Assembly (NCBI GenBank): GCA_914767715.1
Contig: OU612071.1
Span: 17,604,948-17,668,947, forward strand
DNA length: 64,000 nucleotides
Origin: Membranipora membranacea
Lineage: Eukaryota > Bryozoa > Gymnolaemata > Cheilostomatida > Membraniporidae
Direction: 5' to 3'
Positions 37,701 to 50,839 of this stretch are shown in pieces. Made by a program: the position numbers and the translations under genes. Each line of letters opens with the position of its first letter. Positions within the stretch are counted from its first letter, which is position 1. The notes under the pieces were generated by a model. It saw only the letters and a list, made by a program, of their open reading frames with translations. It searched no databases and had not been told where the DNA came from.

Positions 37701-39377
37701 CTTAAATATTGCAAAATATTGAAATATTAAAACTCCTTAGTGAGTCTTTAGGAGTCCCTACTACACTCAACCATGAGGTGACAAAGTAGGTAAAGTATGC
37801 CATAGGCTACCGGCTAAAACCAGGTGCATTTTGGTATTTTTTTTAGTTAAATAATCTTTCATAGGTGATCTACACAATATAACTTTAAGTTATGGTATAA
37901 TGAATATTTTTTCACACTGTTACACAGGGGTATGTGTACTCAACAGTATTTGCGAGCGCACCTGGATACATACTCTGCTTCTTCCTCATGTGTCCAAGTC
38001 CGCTCCTTGGTTCCCTCTTCAACAATAAACAGTAGGTGCTTATAAAACTTATATGAGATGTTGCATAATTTGGAAACGAGCTTATATATCTGTGAATATA
38101 ATAATTATTTTAAGCATTGAAATGGATGCCTAAGTGACTTAATAATAAACTTAGACATCATATCATATGGAGAATAAGCTTTGAAGCACAAAGGCATTTA
38201 GTTGAGTTGCAATGTTCAATAATGTTGTTTCTACTGCCTGATTCAATGCTGTAACGCCACCCGCAATTAGGTGCCTCAATTTATATGTATAGAGTGTCCT
38301 GTCGAGGCTCCTTTAAAAGGTGACAAATGCTGATATTTGACAATGATTAAGAATGTATTTTGCTCCGGCATTATGTACTACGGACGTTGCACAGGTTTCA
38401 ATTCAGGCACACAATATTAGCTATAATATATCTCTGTTTTGATATTCTAGTCATCTGCCAATGACAGTGATACTTTTTGGACTTCACACTTTCTTTGAAC
38501 AACATCTCCAGGTTCCCCTGTACCAGGCACTGGTAAATCTGGCATTGTAAGTTAGATATTAATGTCAAAGAATCCTTTGATAGATAGAGGCATAAGACTG
38601 TGTCTGCTTTCGATATCTGACGTTTTCAATTTGTTGTCTAACCGGTAGCTTCAGTGTTAAGAAAGCCACCAATTTATCTCTCGTTGAACTATTTGTCCTT
38701 CAATATAGGATACTTCCCTCAAAAATTGTTAGGTTCACAATGCCTGATTTTGTCTATAATTTATCAACATCATTATCTGCATCACAACGCAAATCAGATT
38801 TTAAGATTTAGGAAATGATGCGGATCACATTGGCATTTGTTTGATTATTTTTTCAGAGCAAATGGACACGGCGCAGACAGTGTCAACACATATGCTGTGG
38901 TAACATCAGCAGTTAATTTTTCATGGGCCTGTGGCTCTATGTTGGGTTCGCCTTTGACTGGAATAACTACTCAGCATATCGGCTTTCCGTGGGCAACAAC
39001 TGTCATCGCATTAATAGATTCTATAGCAGTAAGTATGAGTAAATCCTCCGCTTATATTGCTGTTATTGCAGTGGGATATACATGTATATCGATTGCGAAT
39101 GATCAAGCCAGTGGAACAGAAAAGTGTTGTAACTTAAAACAATCAGTGTGTTGATCGTCGGATCTTACAAGTTTGCAATCACCGAGCCACCAGCTCACCA
39201 ATGTATGCTGACTTTGAAGGCAAGAAATTTAGCATTGAAAGTGTTTCAGAGTTTCCTTGATGAATTCATGAGGACAGTTACATGTTCATTGCAGTGTATC
39301 TCTTTATTTCACTGCAGATCACTATACTTGGTATATTTCTGGTTATGATGAGAATATTGAGAAAGCCTTTGTCTTAG
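31729..39377 (+). CDS. SLC18B1-like: SLC18B1-like MFS transporter, copy C (complete, 441 codons)
   Basis: Coding exons: 31729..32001, 34156..34229, 35189..35336, 35620..35688, 35967..36054, 36520..36665, 37128..37223, 37928..38031, 38451..38546, 38857..39028 and 39318..39377. Intron phases in order are 0,2,0,0,1,0,0,2,2,0. The N-terminus MANIEKEPLLYGEG has an acidic dileucine signal (E5 to L9-L10), as in copy B. Helix 1 ends with D49; PFFNYEAKKRGL and MGCYDLGRLLAGP follow, then ISKFSAKKSM as the loop 2-3 motif, GMGYGIGGLIGGG in helix 5 and PWATTVIAL near helix 12. This order and length (441, against about 456 in human) fit SLC18B1. A membrane transporter of vesicles or endolysosomes is likely; the substrate is not deducible. 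A 3' splice site at 31697 suggests a non-coding first exon. Divergent from B, followed by D. Confidence 0.92.
32072..32230 (+). repeat. tRNA-derived SINE in copy C intron 1
   Basis: GGTGGCTCAGTTGGTTAGAG is a good A box. TTGTTTCGATTCTC, about 45 bases later, is a near-consensus B box. The tRNA-like head is followed by an unrelated body. The overlapping short frames (32064..32326) are not genes. Confidence 0.65.
33236..33655. repeat. Degenerate minisatellite (GGGGCCAAGTTT type) in copy C intron 1
   Basis: More than fifteen imperfect units of about 16-24 bases carry the core GGGGCCAAG(T)TT with variable TATTTGGGG or TATATGGGG linkers. Open frames across it (33488..33768) are repeat artefacts. 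Confidence 0.85.
36775..37030. repeat. Trinucleotide microsatellite in copy C intron 6
   Basis: A (AGT/ATT)n tract grades into (GGT)n and (TGG)n. The three overlapping open frames here encode only low-complexity S, G, V or P runs and are artefacts. The repeat ends about 100 bases before the exon 7 acceptor. Confidence 0.95.
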
Positions 39378-39458
39378 AATCTTCAATAGTCGGAGCGAAG
39401 TCTTGAAACAAGCAACTGGAGTCAAGAGTCAGAATCAATTACATAGCCAATTATGAAT

Positions 39459-39464
39459 AATAAA
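39459..39464 (+). terminator. Poly(A) signal candidate, copy C
   Basis: AATAAA lies 82 bases after the copy C stop codon. A second AATAAA follows at about 39520. Confidence 0.55.
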
Positions 39465-39469
39465 TTTGG

Positions 39470-42400
39470 TTGCACGCATTCTCAACGCAAGCTTGATATG
39501 ATAATTTTTATCCAAATACAAATAAAAACAGAAATAGCTGATATTCTGTAATATGGCCCATGATTAATTGTGGTTGTAAGAACATATCTTTAAATAATGC
39601 TGTCCATATCAACAAACAGAACAAGAGTTTCAGATATTTTCTGTAAGAGTTAGTGAGAAGAGATTATGGGAACAGCGATGAAGTTGAATGCCACAATGGT
39701 GCAACAGCAGTTCTTGATGTTGATTACCAGTATAGTTTGGGAAAGTAGAACTTGTCTTTGCATTTGTGAGAAAAACTTGATACCCAGTCATCTCAGTTCA
39801 TTAAAAGTATTTTCTGAATTTAGTGATTATCTCCTCCTGACCAAACTTTGAAGTTCATTCTAGGGAAGAGCATTCATCATTGGTTAATTAAACCCGCATA
39901 TAATTTTGTATTATACCAATATAAACCCAATGAGCCACAACAATATTTAAAAAAATATCATTTCTCAAGGAAATATACTAATAACAGTGTTTACTAACAA
40001 AGTAATGTATCGCACACCTTGTTCAAATAGTCTGATTTCTTCCAAATTCGTTTTGGTTATTTAGAATAGAGCTGTCCAGATATGTCCATTTTTGCATCAT
40101 TGTAAGTTGCATGCAAGCAAAATGTAACATGTATATCTATTTTTTAGCAGTATGCCTGATTTATGCTCATGATTGTGCAATACACCAGAGACCTTAGCCT
40201 TTGATATACTCTCTTTGTCTAAACAAAGCCCCTTCTATAACATGCTTTCAATTCAATCGATGTATCAGGTACAATAATCCTATGTCTCAAATGCAACAAG
40301 TACAATTATAATCTGCAACAGGTAGCCTAATACTGTTTATACCAAAGATTATAGATTGTTAATAATGCTACATTGTACAAAATATTCTGATCAAGAAACA
40401 AATTATCGATGGTGCTGATTCGGATTCAGTAACTTAGCAGAAAATCTCATCATTAAACATCACGTTGAAATAAGTCTAAGACACAATAATTATTGCTCTT
40501 GATCAGTTTCCCACCTTATTTCAATGTTTAATATTTCAAAAAGATGTTTTATTCATGTGTAGTTGGGTTGTAATTTCCATGCATTTAAAGGTTTTTTTCA
40601 CCTTTGTCAAACATCCGTAGAGCGACCAGTAGAGCCTCCTGAGCCAAGCTACTAGTAGTGCATGGCAAGCTAGTGTAACCATGACGTGAATGGTTATTAT
40701 CATTATTATAATCTCATATGTCACCTGCCTCCACAATATACTGACTCTGTGGGTTCGGAAAGTTCTTACTTGTAAATTTGAGATGGATTATTTAGACAAC
40801 ACAAACAGGTATGCATCTTGCAATTTAGAAATTGTGGCTAAAATAGATTTGATTTTATTTGCTTCGATTATATAATGCAGAACGCGGGCTAACAAAAATG
40901 AGATGGATTTAAAAGTTGGTGGCATACGTATGAAGGGTCGGCCGCTCAGTGCGCATGCATTGGAGGTCATGGTTTTGATTGGCCCCGAGGGCTTTTCAAT
41001 AGGCCGCCATGGGTTTTCTCTTTTTGATCACAGACTTTGCAAGAGACTGATCGACGAATACTGAGTTGCAATCTACCTATTATGATAAAGAGAAAGTTAC
41101 CAACATATTTGCATATCTTGGTTCTGAGCATTGGGATTCCCAAGTTAAAATTGAGATAGATGCTGGACAATGTTTAACCAGGGAGAAATCCACTTCCCTC
41201 GTTTAACACAGCGTAATTCATTATGCTAGCCATTTCAATTGTGAGCAGAGGCTGTACACACAGCATTCATCTTATAGAGTGTTATCATGTGTTGCCTTTC
41301 ATAATATAATTTGTAATTGTGTGGCTAATCAAAATTGTTTTTAAAAACAGGCGCATTAGCTATTGTTTGGTGACAAGATTAAGTGAGCATAATCTCATAA
41401 TTGTGTCCGTTTGTGTTGTCGCATAGTCTCTCTGTTTAGTCATACAATCAAATGATTTACTATGTAGTGATTGCTGGCATGAGGCTTACAAAACGATGGC
41501 CAATAATTCAGGCTAGCAAAATATAATGAATGTTATCATGGGCTAAGGCCCCTGTTACTCTTTGCTCTCTGTATTGCATCGCAGCCATCAACACAGTGAA
41601 CAATATCCTCATGACAGTAGATACTATAGTGAATACCTATCATACTGTGATTTATCTGGATTTATCCTAATTAACCATATTGACTTCAAGCTGTTGATTG
41701 CATATGGCCAAGGAGCTATTGGTGACTGTATTTGGAAAATTTCTAACTCAAATTAAGCTGCAAAACAAAATCCCTCATGCCTTCTCTGGTTTTTACCTGA
41801 TCATAATCAAATAGTAACTAGAAACTAAAAGTATTGTATATCTGATATAGTATGCCTTCACAATAACAATACTACTACTATTAGGCCAATCTATTGTTAA
41901 ATATTTCGCTTGAAAGACAATAATTTATGTATGAAACGACCCAAATAAACTTCAATAATTTTTATTGACATTGTTTCCTCGATCAATCCTTGTTTGAAAT
42001 GCGATAGTCTCAGGCCTTCTTGTGTATTTCTCAGGCTTAAAATATTTCATAATTGTTTGATGGGTATCCCTGGCTCAACTTTTATTCATATCACTGGATA
42101 AGTTCGGTTGATTCAAGTACCAGTAGATGAATTATGCGACCTCATTTAATCAACCCACCCGAAGACTAAAACCAGTAGTAATGAATTTGGATTGGAAATA
42201 ATAAATCAAATATCTATTGCTATCAATTCTATTGCTATCTTGCAAGTATAATGGATTATGGAGAGTAATTTAACCAGATTGACACAATTGATTGTTCTGC
42301 TTGGTGCTAGGAGTTCGAAATAATACCTGTATACAGGAAGAACTTGTATGCTGGTAAGACTTCTGATATTTGTAGAAATTCAATTTTGATCCTACTCAGG

Positions 42401-42480
42401 GCATATAAGGTAATTTTGTGAACCCGAGTTATCTCCACATCTCGAAAAGGCCAAAAATCATATAAATTATAAAGCGAAAA
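39470..42480. other. Gene-free stretch after copy C
   Basis: No gene or conserved domain was seen. A weak tRNA-like fragment (CCGCTCAGTGCGCATGCA then GGTCATGGTTTTGATT) lies at 40941..40980. The remainder is unremarkable AT-rich sequence with short unsupported frames. Confidence 0.4.
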
Positions 42481-43830
42481 ACTTCTTTTGTGGCTGGCAT
42501 AAAAAGTTATCAAGCTACAGACCTCAAATTTTCAGGACACACTCACAAACTGTGTATTTCTTTGCCCCCAATGAAAGTGGAATAATTGCATACATAAGCC
42601 GGCAGCAGGGCAGCAATTTATATCATTTTTTAACCGTTTTCCGTAAAGCTTTCGATATGTTGGTAGATATTTTCCTTGTTTACTAAAGAAAATAACCACT
42701 ATGTTCCTCAGAAGATGAGCAATCCAATGATATAAAAATTTGTGGTGTCAGACCATTTGAAGCCATGCTGCTGCTCAAAAGAAAATGTGCTTCTACATTA
42801 TTTTATTGATTTGCGATGATTTAGCTGTGCACAAATATGCTGATTGTGTGTGTATTCATCATCAGTAATGTAATGTAATTATTGTAATACAGAATTCATG
42901 CTCAACTAAATTTAAGGCAGACACTCTTATTTTGATACAACATGTCTGTGTAGCTCAGTGGATAATTCTATATTTCGTCAACGCAGAGCTCTTGGTTCGA
43001 GTTGGTGCCAAATTTTTTAAACTCTCAATATGGCTACAAATCATAATGATTGTAAAGAGGAATCCTTTTTTGTTGCAAACAAAATAAGTTGTCGAGCTAC
43101 AGACCTCAGATTTTCAGATCATACTCAAAAAATGCCCGCCGTGAAAATGGAGTAGTTGCATACATATGCCGGCAGCAGGGCAGCAATTTTATCATTTTCA
43201 AACTGTTTTCACTAAAGCTCTCGAAATGTTGGAAGATGTTTTCCTGTTTTACTAAAAAAATTAACACTATGTTCCTCGGGAGATGAGGAATCCAATGATA
43301 TAAAAATTTGTGCTGTCAGACCTTTAGAAGTTATGCTGCTGCTCAAAAGATAACTTGGCTACACATTGTTTTAATGATTTGTGATGCTTTAGAAAAAGCT
43401 TCTTTTTGTAGCTGGCATAAGAAAATATTGAGCTACAGACCTCAGAGTTTCAGGACACACTCACAAACTGTGTATTTCTTTGCTCCCCATGAAAGTGGAA
43501 TAATTTCATACATAACCCGGCAGCAGGTCAGCAATTAATATGACTTTTTAACTGTTTTCCATAAAGCTTTCGATATGTTGGTAGATATTTTCCTTGTTTA
43601 CTAAAGAAAATAACCACTGTGTTCCTCAGAAGATGAGCAATCCAATGATATAAAAAATTGTGGTGTCAGACCATTCGAAGCCATGCTGCTGCTCAAAAGA
43701 AAATGTGCCTACACATTATTTTACTGATTTGTGATGCTTTAGAGAAAGCTTCTTTTGTAGCTGGCATAAGCAATTATTGAGCTACAGACCTCAGATTTTC
43801 AGGACATACACTGAGTTTCATGCCCCATAT
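42480..43830. repeat. Tandem array of about 345-bp units, interrupted once
   Basis: The phrase GAGCTACAGACCTCAG (CAAGCTACAGACCTCAA in the first) starts units at about 42511, 43093, 43430 and 43779. Each unit continues with CCGGCAGCAGGGCAGCAATT, TTCGATATGTTGGTAGAT and TGCTGCTGCTCAAAAGA. Spacings are 337 and 349 bases. The first gap is about 580 because extra sequence with a tRNA-like element separates units 1 and 2. No protein is encoded. Confidence 0.85.
42944..43018 (+). repeat. tRNA-like sequence with Pol III terminator
   Basis: TAGCTCAGTGGATAATTC is a good A box. CTTGGTTCGAGTTGG, 36 bases on, is a B box, and a T6 run follows. The acceptor ends do not pair convincingly, so a SINE head or tRNA pseudogene is more likely than a working tRNA. 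It lies in the interruption of the 345-bp array. Confidence 0.5.
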
Positions 43831-46518
43831 GTCATTACCCAACCAGCAAAATTATTGTATAATTAACCCTGCCTGCCAAATAAACTACATTCATTATTGC
43901 TATTGTATTGTTATAGTATAATCCTTTACAGTTCTAGCCCAGTTCTAGTCAATATTATATAATTGGATTGACATTGTATTCAATGAGTTTGTATTTAGAT
44001 GACCAGGCAAGTTAGCTGCTACAATGAAAGCATTCCATTCGAATTGTCCTCCTCACAATTTTTGTAAGCACAGAAAACTCTTTGTATCGAGTATGATGAG
44101 CCGACAAAATACCTATGGTCAACTCTTCTGTGTTGTACTGTAGGCCTACCCTAAGCTATATCTTGTGCAATCTGAGAATGTAGGCAGCAACTGCATAAAT
44201 AGAATACATCAGCTAAATTATGCTAGCAGAATTATCGCAAAACTTTGCTACTAATAAAAAAGTACAACATCGCTCACCAGTTGAGCGAGGATCTACTTTG
44301 TATTAATCGCCCTACATGCCTAAGTGGAGAAAAGTGATATGCGAATGAGGCCATATTCTCCACAGAACTACCGAAAATATGCTGACTGATGCTAGAAAAC
44401 ATATTTGGTGTCAAAGCATGCAGTATTAATACTGATTATTGGCACAGTCTTAATCTACGCCCCTTGGGATTTTTGAGATTGAATGGCTCTGAGCAAGGAT
44501 TTAGCTCTGAATGCTATGGTATGTGGGTAGAGAGAGGCAAAGGTAAATCTATTGTAAACCTGGTATACATTCATTACCTGTCTACAAAGGAGCTCTTGAT
44601 GTTAAACTTTATCATTCCCAGCCATCTCAGTTATATGGTGTACAGGAAGCAATTGTGGCATTTTTCTCTCTCACTCTTGGATGGTAGTTCCCTAGCAGGT
44701 GTTGGCACTAGTACAGATAGTATTTAAATGTTAGGCTAGTGACAAGACAACAACGTTTACAGTAATACATTTTAAGCTGTCAGCTTGTGTGCCACAAGCA
44801 GGGAGGTTAGTTTTTAACAGGCATAATGACTTAATTACCTCAATATTCTTTGTCAAAAATTTTAATTATCGAATTAATTGTCGCTGGTAGTTAATCCTAC
44901 ACACACATTCCATTGCACTTGTAACAAGTCATCATGACACACTTGTGGAATTAGAGAGACAGGATGTCATCGTAAGCTGACCTAACTTCCTGTCTTTTGC
45001 TGCTGATAATGAATGCGATGAGTTTTTAATTTTGCGAATGTACATGTTTACAATGATGGTTGTTTTGGTGAAAGTACAATCATGATCATTCTTTGACAGA
45101 AGAGTGAGGGGGCGGGAAGTCTCAACCTTTTATGAAAAATACTAGATGGTTGACCAAATTCCATTTGTATATTTTCATCAAATTATTTCACCAAACTCTG
45201 CTTCCAAGCTCATCATAGTACAGAGTAACTATGCCAAAAATGAGATTGCTTTGCAAAAAAATCTCTTGCGCCCTTATTATCCGGTATTTGCAACCATGTT
45301 TCATTGATTTTCCTCTGCTACTTGGTCAACTACAAGAGCTGAGCCAGACACAACATACAGTGGTTGTATCTGGCTCAGCTCTTGATAAACTGCTGTTAGC
45401 TCATTACGATAATCTGTGTGTTTACCCAAAGGGTTAACCATTTTTAAATCTACTGGTACCTTTTAAGTTCTGTGCAGGTTGCCTATGAATGCCAATGTCA
45501 ACAAAATTAACATTCTGACTGGCTTATCTTGATTATGACTTCATGGGTAAACAACTTGGATAACAACAATACATCCAATTATGCTTGAACTCAGCTGCTT
45601 GGCTAAGATGTTGATGTCAAGTAAAAGGTAAACAATTGGCAAATAGACACTGAGAATCTTGTTCAATTCAATGAGCTAATCCCATTGAAAGTGATCAGGC
45701 AGATTGAACTGTACATTGCAGCCATTGAATGCATGCATTGAAAAGTTTGGTGTGTTGAAAGTTCTTTCAATTAACCTAAAGGTTTATCAATGAATATCAA
45801 GACTGATTTCACCAACCTACTCCAGATTGATACAATTTTCAACTAAAAAGGTTTAATTTTTTTAACATTTCATTTCAAATCAATTGCATGTAATTGAGTG
45901 ATGTGGCTAGTAACGGGCAAAACAACATCGATGCATCAGTTCCATGTGGTCTACCAAATACATTTCCTAGAAGTTTCGACCATTACGACAGGATTTCCAC
46001 AATGCAGCTATAGTCTGGAGTTCCAATCAAGGAGTACTTTTACTCCTTGTTCCAATCATTTCAACAAATTCCTGCCAAAGGAATACCCACACTGATATTT
46101 ATTCTGTTATATATGAGACCGGTAGCCTAGACAGGCGGCTGGGTTGCCAGATTAGGGGCTTGTAGGGCCATTACATCAGTTAAGATTTAGAGCGATAAAT
46201 AATTGCCTGGACAGTCTTGTAGCAGATAATCTTTCAAAGCCATCAGCTTAATATTATCGCCTGCATTGATATATTTAGAATTTACAGTGACCATCAGACA
46301 TTCCGTACAAACGAGTTCTATTGTGTCATTGAACTATAGGTCTGTTTGATCAAGAAGTAACAGGGGAAGCTGTTACTCCTTGGTTTGATTTACCCTTGCT
46401 TCTCTCTACCCACATTCCATAAAATTCAGAGCTTGCGCTCCATGCCCAGAACATCTTCAGCCAACAAACAGCTAATGAAAGCCATCCACGCTAAAAAATC
46501 CCAAGGAGCGTAGATTAA
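43830..46518. mobile_element. Large non-coding inverted-repeat element, second locus
   Basis: 44050..44560 is an inverted copy of the block seen at 26260..26715 and 28520..28985. 46375..46518 begins the same block in direct orientation, so the element has inverted ends. 45150..45700 matches 25388..25870, and 44740..45110 is the inverse of about 27940..28300. Homology to the other locus stops on the left near 43828 and on the right at a TTAA (46515..46518). The interior has a perfect hairpin, CAAGAGCTGAGCCAGA and its complement, at 45333..45385. No transposase frame was seen. Confidence 0.7.
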
Positions 46519-49500
46519 CCCTTAGTGTGTCATCTATATAATCCCTCTGGTTAGCTATTCTTGTTGAAATTCCTAAAAATGATAAGGGGTTGTAAAAATT
46601 GATATATCTTAAAATCTAGAGGGTGTAGAAGGAAAGTTTAAATAAACTTCTTCTAAACAAGATTCCTGATCTATCTATATAACTTTTAACCACCCAGCAA
46701 TAACAGAAATGATTGATGAGGTATTGAAACACACAAAAAAGTGTACAACTAGACTTATTTTGTATATATCTGAACACAAATACTCTCACACCGGTCTTAC
46801 AGAGTCACAATTTGTACCACTGGACAGGGAATTTTGTTTAGATGAGAAATAAAAAAATAACTAACTCTTTACGAGCAATGATACTACCATGGTGATGATT
46901 ATAGCAAGGAGGGTTCAATATTAGCAAAGTTTATGCAAGCAGTGCCATCGTACTATAATCCTCTATCAATTGGTAAGCTGCTTTGTACTAATTTCTAAAA
47001 ATTATTAAACTGCCTTGTACTAACTACTAACCAGGATAGTAGTCTTGGTCGTGATCAATGAAGAGGGAGTTCATTGCTGTGATCAAACCTCAATATGTAT
47101 GTGTGCGCTATACAAATGACACTTCTTGTTTCGGACATACAGAGGTAGACCGACCCTCTCACCAACCTCAACCGGACTCACCCACACAGTTCAGTGACAA
47201 CCGACAACCAAATGTATCATCTAATGATATATGACAAGATGTAAGATCAGTGCATCAACATGAACCTAGTGCTCAGCCTATTTGTCGAGTGATGAACCTT
47301 TTGATCATGTTTTGGAAATGAATTGAAAGCTGTTTATTTTAAAAAACAAGTCGTACTCATTGTACTCTTAAATATAACTGATATACATGTTAATCCACAG
47401 TAGGAATACCTGCATTGAACTAAAGTTCACTGATACCTGAATAGGATGCAAAGCATTGGAATGAAAAATTATGAATAATCGACGAGGTGAGAACAATAAA
47501 CTGTCAAAAAAAAAATTGAATCAGTAGAAAATACTAAAAAGTTTAGATGTTATTCTTGCATATGTTAACCCACAAAACATTGGCATTCACAATCGACAAC
47601 CCTAGAAGGCCTCCTGCGATTGTCAACATGATAATAAAATACCAGTAGGCGCAAGAAATGCCCTAAAGTCAATTGATATATCAATACAAATGTGAACACT
47701 GAACAGCTTGAAACTTTGATAAAATGAGAGCATGTGCCCATCCCTATCAATTATCATATGGGGAAAGTTTATGTGGCACTACTTTTTGATCTATCGATTC
47801 AACAGTGTGCAGTGACAACATAGTGCTGCGCAGATATAAGAGTGTGACTTTTGTGACAGTTCACTATCGGAGGAGGTGCTCATGGTGCATATTTGATGTG
47901 TCATGACTGGTGTCCGCTCTATACCACCATGAGTCTCAATTATAGTCTGAAAAGAAGAAAAATGTATATCAATCACTGTGTCATACTTTCAGAGCGATTG
48001 TGGCTAAATTAGGGGGAGGGTGTCGACGTGTCGCTGGCTAAAGTATCCTCAATTTGATATACTTGGTATATTCGATATTTACCGCAACCCATCACCAAAA
48101 AAAACTATATATAATACGCGTCTAAGTGATGTAGCAACAATCATGAATCAGAGGATTACATTGTTTGACATAATGATTTTGCTGGTGACTCCCAAAATAT
48201 TGATAGATAAGCATTGGTGATCATTCAAGCCCATACATACCTTGGGTGGGGGGGGGGGGGGTATTTGTCCCTGGTGTCTTCACAACTTCAGTTCCAAGTG
48301 TAACAAAGAGAGCATCAGCAGAGTGTGCTTCTTTGAAGCTGGAGTTATTGGTGGTGGGTGACAAGGTGTGAGAAATCTGCTGAGTATGATGCTCTGTCGT
48401 ATATCTTCTGAGTCACTGTCCCCATTCTACGTTCACTCCTCCAAATAGTAAAACTGTAAAAAATAATCTTGTATGTAGAAATTTCATGATGTGAAGTCAA
48501 AACAACGGTAAGATTGTTGTAGAAAAAATTATGTGCGGAGTTTAGGACACCATATATGAGTATATCTGTGAGAAATGACCTCCTGACAGCTATCTATTGT
48601 AAGCCGTCTATAGAATATGATGAAGCTATGACTGTCCACTAAACTCCGAATTGAGATGTATGTAGGCCCACGCGGCCACATCAAAACAGCACTTTTTGAA
48701 GTACCATACTATCACAAAAGACAAAAGTATGCAAAGCGAAAGCAGATATAATATATATAAGCTCAGTGTCAGGCCCAAGGTGAAACAACATTAGCAAATG
48801 CTCACTCCGATGGTTTGTTCAAAAGCTTCAGGTTACAATAACCCCCCCCCCCCCTAATTCCCTTCTAACAGAGGCACTGTTGAAGTTTAGATCAGAGTGC
48901 ACAATATGACGCAAAAATCATGGCTCAGAATAATTCATTTTAGCCATCAGGAGTGGGGAAACTTTTCAATATGGAGTAGCGTTGGTTGGGTGGTTGGTCA
49001 TCAATAATGTTAAGTTGGTTGGATGAAGACATATTTCTTCTTTCTTTGATCCAGAACCATTACAAGTTCTGTGATAAATGCCTACATTTCAAGTTCCTCC
49101 CAGCGGAAGCGAATCCAAATGCAGAAAAATTGGATAAAACGATAGGGATAATGACATAACATACACTGTGACATTGCATTGACTAGATTGGAAAGCAAGC
49201 ACTATGTGCTCGACATCTACTTGACTCTTTGTTAGGTTATTTACTGAGCATGGTGACAATAAGTAAAACATTCTCTACCTCAAGAAAAATTTTAATCTAA
49301 TTTGCATATATTTGGAGCTGCTCCCCCTCCAGCCATCATCACAAGACAACATCGTTTTACATGGATTTTACTAGGATTGGAGCAACCGGAAATGCAGGGG
49401 TGAAAATATTTTAATTGACATACAACTTATATTATAATCATGTGGGAATTTGCCAACAGCATTTACAGCCATGCTTTTTTTATTGTTATTCAGCAGACTG

Positions 49501-50700
49501 TTAGTACTGCAATGGTTGTCTGCACTTAGTTTTTGTAATAGAGGAGAACTCCGAAGGCACTTGGGTGTCTTTCTCAAGAATTGGATGTGACAACCCTGTC
49601 ACAACCATCCAATGAGCTCATTAAAACCCAAGTATCTTAAAACTTTGAACGTGAGGTCACCCACTGGAAGTTAATGTCAAGTGACGGAGTTGAGAAAATG
49701 TTGGCTAGCCATAATTTTATTACTTCAAGCCATTTTCTCGAAATGCAAACTTTTCCTATTTAACTAACATTACTCCACTAGAGTAGCCCCATCATGTAGC
49801 CTAAGTGGGGTCCAATGGTATTGAAGTAACTCACGGTTTAATCTTCTGGCAATTTCTGGCGGGAAGCCATGGTTTATTAGCTACTGAATACCATCAAATC
49901 ATCTTCTGATCTAAAACCACATATTATATATATATACAGGTGTGAATATTGAGTTTTTTGAGATATTCATATATCACTCTAAATACAATAGGACGATAAA
50001 CTTGATATTACATAATATTCAGGATAGTTGTCTAAAGATGATTTGCAGTAAATTACTCCTCTAGCGGAGGTGGGAGTCTATATGAAGAAATGAGAGCAAA
50101 TATTAGCTTGCTTTAAATGTAGCTATTTGTGAATTTTCCATGCTGCAAATACTTAACTCTCTTAGGGTATACACAATGTTACATTGACTGCCAGCAACTC
50201 ACATTTCGGCACATATTATATAATATATTGACTATGGACCAAATTTGTTTCCCCTGAAACAGCTGAGGTCGGCTCAACAAATATGAATGGCTGAGGATGA
50301 ATTTTTTTCGCAATTCTTAGTTTTGGATTTTTTTACCAGATGTATTATTACTGATGAAAACCGTGTAAGACCTCTTTATTTCACCCTATCTAGATATGAA
50401 GTTGGGGCACTGAGATCATTGCATTTGGAGCCGGATTCTAACATTTTAACAAATTACAAATAACACAACACTTAAAAACCAAAATCACAATCTGATCGCT
50501 CACCAGGTGAGTGAGCAATACCTGCTAGGGGTCTCACTTTCAAATCGTTCAGTGAATGATTGTACTATATACATTCTGAGCGAGCGATTTGGGAGTGATG
50601 TTGTCTAATTGAAAGACCAAGTGGGCAATAATTTCGAGTGTTGCGATAGTGATAATTTGCTTTAGTAAAGTATCGCTCTTTCTAATTGAAAGACACCCCT
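46519..50700. other. Gene-free stretch
   Basis: No gene was recognised. It begins CCCTTAGTGTGTCAT directly after a TTAA where the neighbouring repeat breaks off. It also contains homopolymer runs of G (about 48247..48260) and C (about 48842..48855). The short frames (47565..47976, 48020..48220, 49371..49577) have no recognisable domain. Confidence 0.4.
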
Positions 50701-50768
50701 GATTGGCAAACTACAGAAGGCTACTAGTAGTGATAATAACTAACAGTTACTAGCTAGACTTCTTAGTT

Positions 50769-50839
50769 AGTCTACTCATTCTTCACGACTGAGTAGTAGA
50801 GTACCACTCTACTACTCAGTCGTGAAGAATGAGTAGACT
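50769..50839. repeat. Perfect 34-base-arm palindrome
   Basis: Arms 50769..50802 and 50806..50839 are exact complements around the 3-base loop ACC. Arm 1 starts AGTCTACTCATTCTTCACGA. The left flank (50701..50768) and arm 1 recur at about 53930..54044 without the right arm. Confidence 0.92.

Noticed and set aside
42480-43830. CRISPR array
   Set aside because: Repeats are about 345 bases and directly adjacent without short spacers; the genome is eukaryotic.
46469-48300. Complete piggyBac element
   Set aside because: Only a left TTAA-CCC end is suggested; no right end or transposase was found.
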